Positions 7,712 through 9,850 of a DNA stretch of 9,850 nucleotides are shown here, one piece after another (within the stretch, counting starts at the first letter, position 1; the number at the start of each line of letters is the position of its first letter). Under the pieces are notes generated by a model. The model saw nothing but the letters and a program-made list of their open reading frames with translations, ran no database searches and was not told where the DNA came from. The position numbers and the translations under genes are program-made. The stretch lies in NCBI GenBank assembly GCA_046339595.1, contig JBKDUF010000116.1, forward strand, positions 1 through 9,850, given 5' to 3'. This stretch comes from Ga0077527 sp021300125. Lineage in GTDB: Bacteria > Pseudomonadota > Gammaproteobacteria > Burkholderiales > SG8-41.

Positions 7712-8650
7712 TCAGCCGGTCAGCAGGTTCGGCTGGCCCAGTTGCAGTAACAAGCCCAGTTCATCGGCAAAGGTCCAGCTGTCCACCCAGCGGCCCTCGC
7801 GGAAGGTCAGGATCGCCACGCCATGGATGCCGACCTCACGCCCGGTCGGCGCGATGCCGCAGAAGGCGCCGCGATGCGTGCCGCGCAGGTTGAAGCGCAG
7901 CCACACCTCATCCCCCTCGGCCAGCGTCACGTCGATGCCGTAACGGCGGTCCGGAAACGCGGTATCGAGATCGAGTGCCAGGCCGCGTGCCGCACACCAG
8001 CCCCGCAGGTGCTCGAAGCCGTGGCGCAGCAGCTGTCCCGCGCCCTCGCGCGCGGCCGGCGACAGCCGCGTCTTCGCCGCGGCGAGGCGGTTGCGGTCCT
8101 GTGCCGACGCGGCGGGCCGCGCCTCAAGACCGCGCACGAAATCTTCCGCGCTCAAGGTCTGCGGAATCGGCGGCGCGACGATGCGGCCGTCAGGCCGCGG
8201 CGGCAGCGGGCTGCCCAACTGCCGCAGCAGCTCCGCCTCATCCATCATGAACCAGCCCTCGACCATCTGCCCGTTGGCGAGCCGCAGCAGCGCCACCTCG
8301 TACACATCCACGCGCCGGCCGGTGGGCTCGATGCCGAAGAAATTGCCGGTCTGGGTGCCGGTGACGCGGAACAGCAGGCCGACGCGGTCGCCATCGGCAA
8401 TCACCCGCTCCATCACGTCCACCCGGTCCGGAAACGCCGCGCGCAGATACAGCGCCGGATGCGGCCAGCCCTGGTCGCGCGCGTTGTTGGCCAGGTGCAG
8501 GTTGCCGCCGCGCACACGATCGTAATTCGGCGCGAGCACCTCCTGCTCGACCTGCGGCATCTCTGGCGTGCCCTGCTTTTTCTTGAAGCGCAGCGCGACT
8601 TCGACGTTGCTGGCGGGTTCGCCGGTGCGGTGGGGGTTTGCGTGGTTCAT
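7712..8650 (-). CDS. tandem SnoaL-like (ester cyclase type) domain protein
   Basis: 312 residues made of two SnoaL-like domains, the NTF2-fold group that includes polyketide ester cyclases and many proteins of unknown role. Each half carries the family pattern AFPDR...GD.V...F...GT..G.F.GI.PTGR...W...D...LL.QLG: residues 72-148 and 231-307. By hand count about 36 of 77 aligned positions are identical, so the gene arose by internal duplication or fusion. The conserved late aspartate (D137 and D296), which corresponds in position to the catalytic acid region of SnoaL, is present in both. The N-terminal helix NVEVALRF also fits the family. No signal peptide is visible, so it is probably cytosolic. 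ATG 8648-8650 overlaps the stop of the upstream small gene (ATGA). Substrate unknown; enzymatic role not certain. Confidence 0.82.
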   Translation of the reverse strand: MNHANPHRTGEPASNVEVALRFKKKQGTPEMPQVEQEVLAPNYDRVRGGNLHLANNARDQGWPHPALYLRAAFPDRVDVMERVIADGDRVGLLFRVTGTQTGNFFGIEPTGRRVDVYEVALLRLANGQMVEGWFMMDEAELLRQLGSPLPPRPDGRIVAPPIPQTLSAEDFVRGLEARPAASAQDRNRLAAAKTRLSPAAREGAGQLLRHGFEHLRGWCAARGLALDLDTAFPDRRYGIDVTLAEGDEVWLRFNLRGTHRGAFCGIAPTGREVGIHGVAILTFREGRWVDSWTFADELGLLLQLGQPNLLTG

Positions 8651-9078
8651 GCCCTGAATAATCCAGAATGAGTTGTTCTCAATAACTCAATGAAATCGCC
8701 AACACTGAATGACGCATCGACCGTTGGGGCCTCAGCAGTTTCCTCAATGGAAATTAATTCATGCCAATCATGATCATCCTCATTTCTTCGGCACCCAGGC
8801 AGGTCGCACAAAAAAACCGTGGGGAAGCCCACCAACTCAGGTCTAAAGATTGGCCTGTCCGGGAAAGGCATCAAATAGGAAATCGCCTGATCAAATTGTT
8901 TGCGAATACTGAAAACGCTGATTTTCTCGGGGTTTGAAATATTCACGACCTCATAGCGCTTGTAGTTACTCGCATCTCGATACATGTATTCAATAGAGAC
9001 ACTGGGCAACAGAGCACCACCCAGTCCATGCGAATTATTAGAGGGATTCTGGGCAATCGTATTTGACCCTTTATTCAT
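8647..9078 (-). CDS. small protein of unknown function in AT-rich segment
   Basis: 143 residues with no signal peptide or membrane segment; I cannot assign a function. Features seen: a polar, asparagine-rich N-terminus (1-17), SIEYMYRDASNYKRYEVVN at 28-46, FPTVFLCDLPGC at 85-96, DDHDWHEL at 101-108 and an acidic C-terminal third ending in a helix-like FIELLRTTHSGLF. From memory, proteins with a Y-YRD-NYK motif early and a DDH-WHE motif later recur as unnamed hypothetical genes in bacteria, often in variable regions; this is unverified. The ATG at 9076-9078 has a strong ribosome site (AGGAGG) that overlaps the stop of the upstream HNH gene, so the two were built as a pair. Codon use is visibly AT-richer than the chromosomal genes, suggesting transfer. 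The stop overlaps the SnoaL-like start. Confidence 0.75.
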   Translation of the reverse strand: MNKGSNTIAQNPSNNSHGLGGALLPSVSIEYMYRDASNYKRYEVVNISNPEKISVFSIRKQFDQAISYLMPFPDRPIFRPELVGFPTVFLCDLPGCRRNEDDHDWHELISIEETAEAPTVDASFSVGDFIELLRTTHSGLFRA

Positions 9079-9082
9079 ACCC

Positions 9083-9088
9083 CCTCCT
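9083..9088 (-). promoter_or_regulatory. strong ribosome binding site overlapping the HNH stop codon
   Basis: On the minus strand the sequence TAGGAGGGGGTATG joins the HNH stop (TAG), a perfect AGGAGG and the start of the small unknown gene. It supports ATG 9078 as the true start and tight coupling of the two genes. Confidence 0.75.
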
Positions 9089-9730
9089 AAAGCCGCTCAA
9101 ACCGATACTTGTTGTGCCACAAAAGAAAATCTCTATCAGGAAGAAACTTTTCAGGCAGCCGTATTGATCGCCCATCCATTTTGACTATGGCGGAATCAAT
9201 CATGTCGTTATCCCGCTGCGATTTCAATTTTTGGGCAACCCTAACCTTAAAATCCGGAGTCACCGTGATGAGTCCTTGATCAAATGCTCGGTCGTGCAAT
9301 GATGATAAACACAAGCCGTTTCTAGGATTTAAACGGTTCAACTTATCTTCACTCCACGGGACAATATGACTCGCAACAAGCAGCTTTTGCTCCAGAACAC
9401 CGGATATGCAGCAACGATTCTGATAACCCGCCAGTACGGACTTGCGAAAAAAAGACTGCTTAACCCTCACCTTGGTCAATACCGATTTTGTTAACCCTTC
9501 ATAACTCGGCTCTGCATTAACCTCGAGCACATCATCTGATCTGATTTTTTCTTTGCCAGATAGCGTCTGAAGCACCTCAGCACTCTCAAGAGCAAGGCGC
9601 TCCCAATCTCGGTGAAATTCACCCCAAATCGCCCTATCGCCGGCAGATGCGTTTCCCAAGCCGGCACGCCCAGTTGAAGTGATATCTGGATCAAGACTAG
9701 CGAAATTGACTAGAAGTCATTTCATTAATA
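9087..9730 (-). pseudogene. HNH endonuclease, 5'-truncated remnant
   Basis: Remnant of an HNH-type nuclease of the restriction-like HNH_2 group. The nuclease core lies in the C-terminal half: RCCISG (genomic about 9415-9398), ASHIVPW with the first histidine at 9366-9368, NPRNGLCL and LHDRAFDQG. These match the H-N-H pattern of the family. Upstream, the reading frame continues beyond the first possible start (TTG 9659): VNFASLDPDITSTGRAGLGN is readable on the minus strand and matches the linker of longer homologues as I remember them. It then meets an in-frame TGA at 9717-9719, preceded by ATG AAA, and reaches the IS edge near 9730. Roughly 70 N-terminal residues of the usual protein are missing. 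Base composition is AT-rich (two hand-counted 60-base lines gave 40-42% G+C). A shortened product from TTG 9659 remains possible. Confidence 0.8.
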
Positions 9731-9850
9731 GGTTCTGTACTTTCCGGAAAGGCCGTGCTACGTTTTTTGCATGGCCAAACGAGAAGAACTCACCGACGAA
9801 CAATGGGCAATTCTGGAGCCTATGATCCCGAAAGCGCTGCCTCGATCCGA
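9731..9850 (+). mobile_element. left end of an IS5-family insertion sequence (continues beyond window)
   Basis: The presence of an IS5-type transposase start at 9771 and the break of the HNH gene near 9730 place the left terminus around 9731, where the sequence begins GGTTCTGTAC. The flanking TTAATA could contain a TA or TNA target duplication as used by some IS5 subgroups, but the right end is outside the window so neither the inverted repeat nor the duplication can be confirmed. A perfect palindrome CTTTCCGGAAAG lies at 9740-9751 between the terminus and the transposase start. Confidence 0.7.
9771..9850 (+). CDS. IS5-family transposase, N-terminal fragment (cut by window edge)
   Basis: The visible start reads MAKREELTDEQWAILEPMIP, followed by KALPRS. 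The LTDEQWAILEPLIP type of opening is characteristic of IS5-family DDE transposases (the DUF4096-like N-terminal domain). Only 26 full codons are present, so the catalytic DDE residues, any programmed frameshift and the length cannot be judged. ATG 9771 is the first in-frame ATG; the nearest purine-rich stretch (GGAAAGG, 9746-9752) is about 18 bases upstream, too far to be a good ribosome site, so translation is probably weak, as is common for transposases. Confidence 0.82.
   Translation, partial: MAKREELTDEQWAILEPMIPKALPRS

Larger units (their letters stand above)
8651..9730. other. AT-richer, probably acquired segment
   Basis: The base composition falls abruptly just to the right of the SnoaL-like start: lines within the SnoaL-like gene reach about 75% G+C, whereas lines at 9121 and 9301 hold 24 and 25 G/C of 60. 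The segment contains the unknown small gene and the HNH remnant, and ends at an insertion sequence. No direct repeat, tRNA or integrase marks its left edge. Confidence 0.6.

Noticed and set aside
8669..8690. GAGTT...AACTC inverted repeat near the end of the unknown gene
   Set aside because: Five-base AT-rich stem inside coding sequence with a nine-base loop; expected by chance.
8647..9730. Complete restriction-modification or toxin-immunity system
   Set aside because: No methyltransferase or recognised immunity family is present, and the nuclease lacks its N-terminus; only a possible remnant can be claimed.
1..9850. CRISPR array, tRNA or rRNA genes, FMN riboswitch
   Set aside because: No spaced repeats, no cloverleaf-like or rRNA sequence, and the spaces ahead of the rib genes are too short for an FMN riboswitch.

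Overview
The window is high-GC chromosomal DNA (about 65-70% G+C by eye over most of its length). The gene order glyA-nrdR-ribD-ribE-ribB, and a RibB fused to a degenerate GTP cyclohydrolase II domain, point to a proteobacterium, most likely a betaproteobacterium. That placement is inferred from gene order and protein style; no rRNA is present.

Positions 1-4560, minus strand: a housekeeping block read right to left. It holds glyA (serine hydroxymethyltransferase), nrdR (repressor of ribonucleotide reductase genes), ribD, ribE (riboflavin synthase) and a ribB-type gene cut by the left edge. The genes are close together or overlap, so one polycistronic unit is likely. RibD, RibE and RibB supply three riboflavin steps. 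The GTP cyclohydrolase II step is probably missing here, because the C-terminal RibA-like domain of the fusion has lost its zinc cysteines.

Positions 4561-4719 hold a divergent promoter region. Positions 4720-7600, plus strand: a TRAP transporter small permease (DctQ) and large permease (DctM) overlap, followed closely by a secreted alpha/beta hydrolase. No TRAP substrate-binding protein (DctP) lies in the window. A plausible but unproven reading is that the hydrolase releases a carboxylate in the periplasm that the transporter imports.

Positions 7712-8650, minus strand: a protein made of two tandem SnoaL-like (ester cyclase type) domains. Just upstream of its start the base composition drops sharply. 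Positions 8651 to about 9730 form an AT-richer, apparently acquired segment with a small protein of unknown function and a 5'-truncated HNH endonuclease. The two are tightly coupled, and the small gene's stop overlaps the start of the SnoaL-like gene.

Positions about 9731-9850: the left end of an IS5-family insertion sequence, with the first codons of its transposase, running off the right edge. It interrupts the HNH gene. The most unusual part of the window is the HNH plus unknown small protein segment, which may be the remnant of an accessory (possibly defence or conflict) module broken by the IS.
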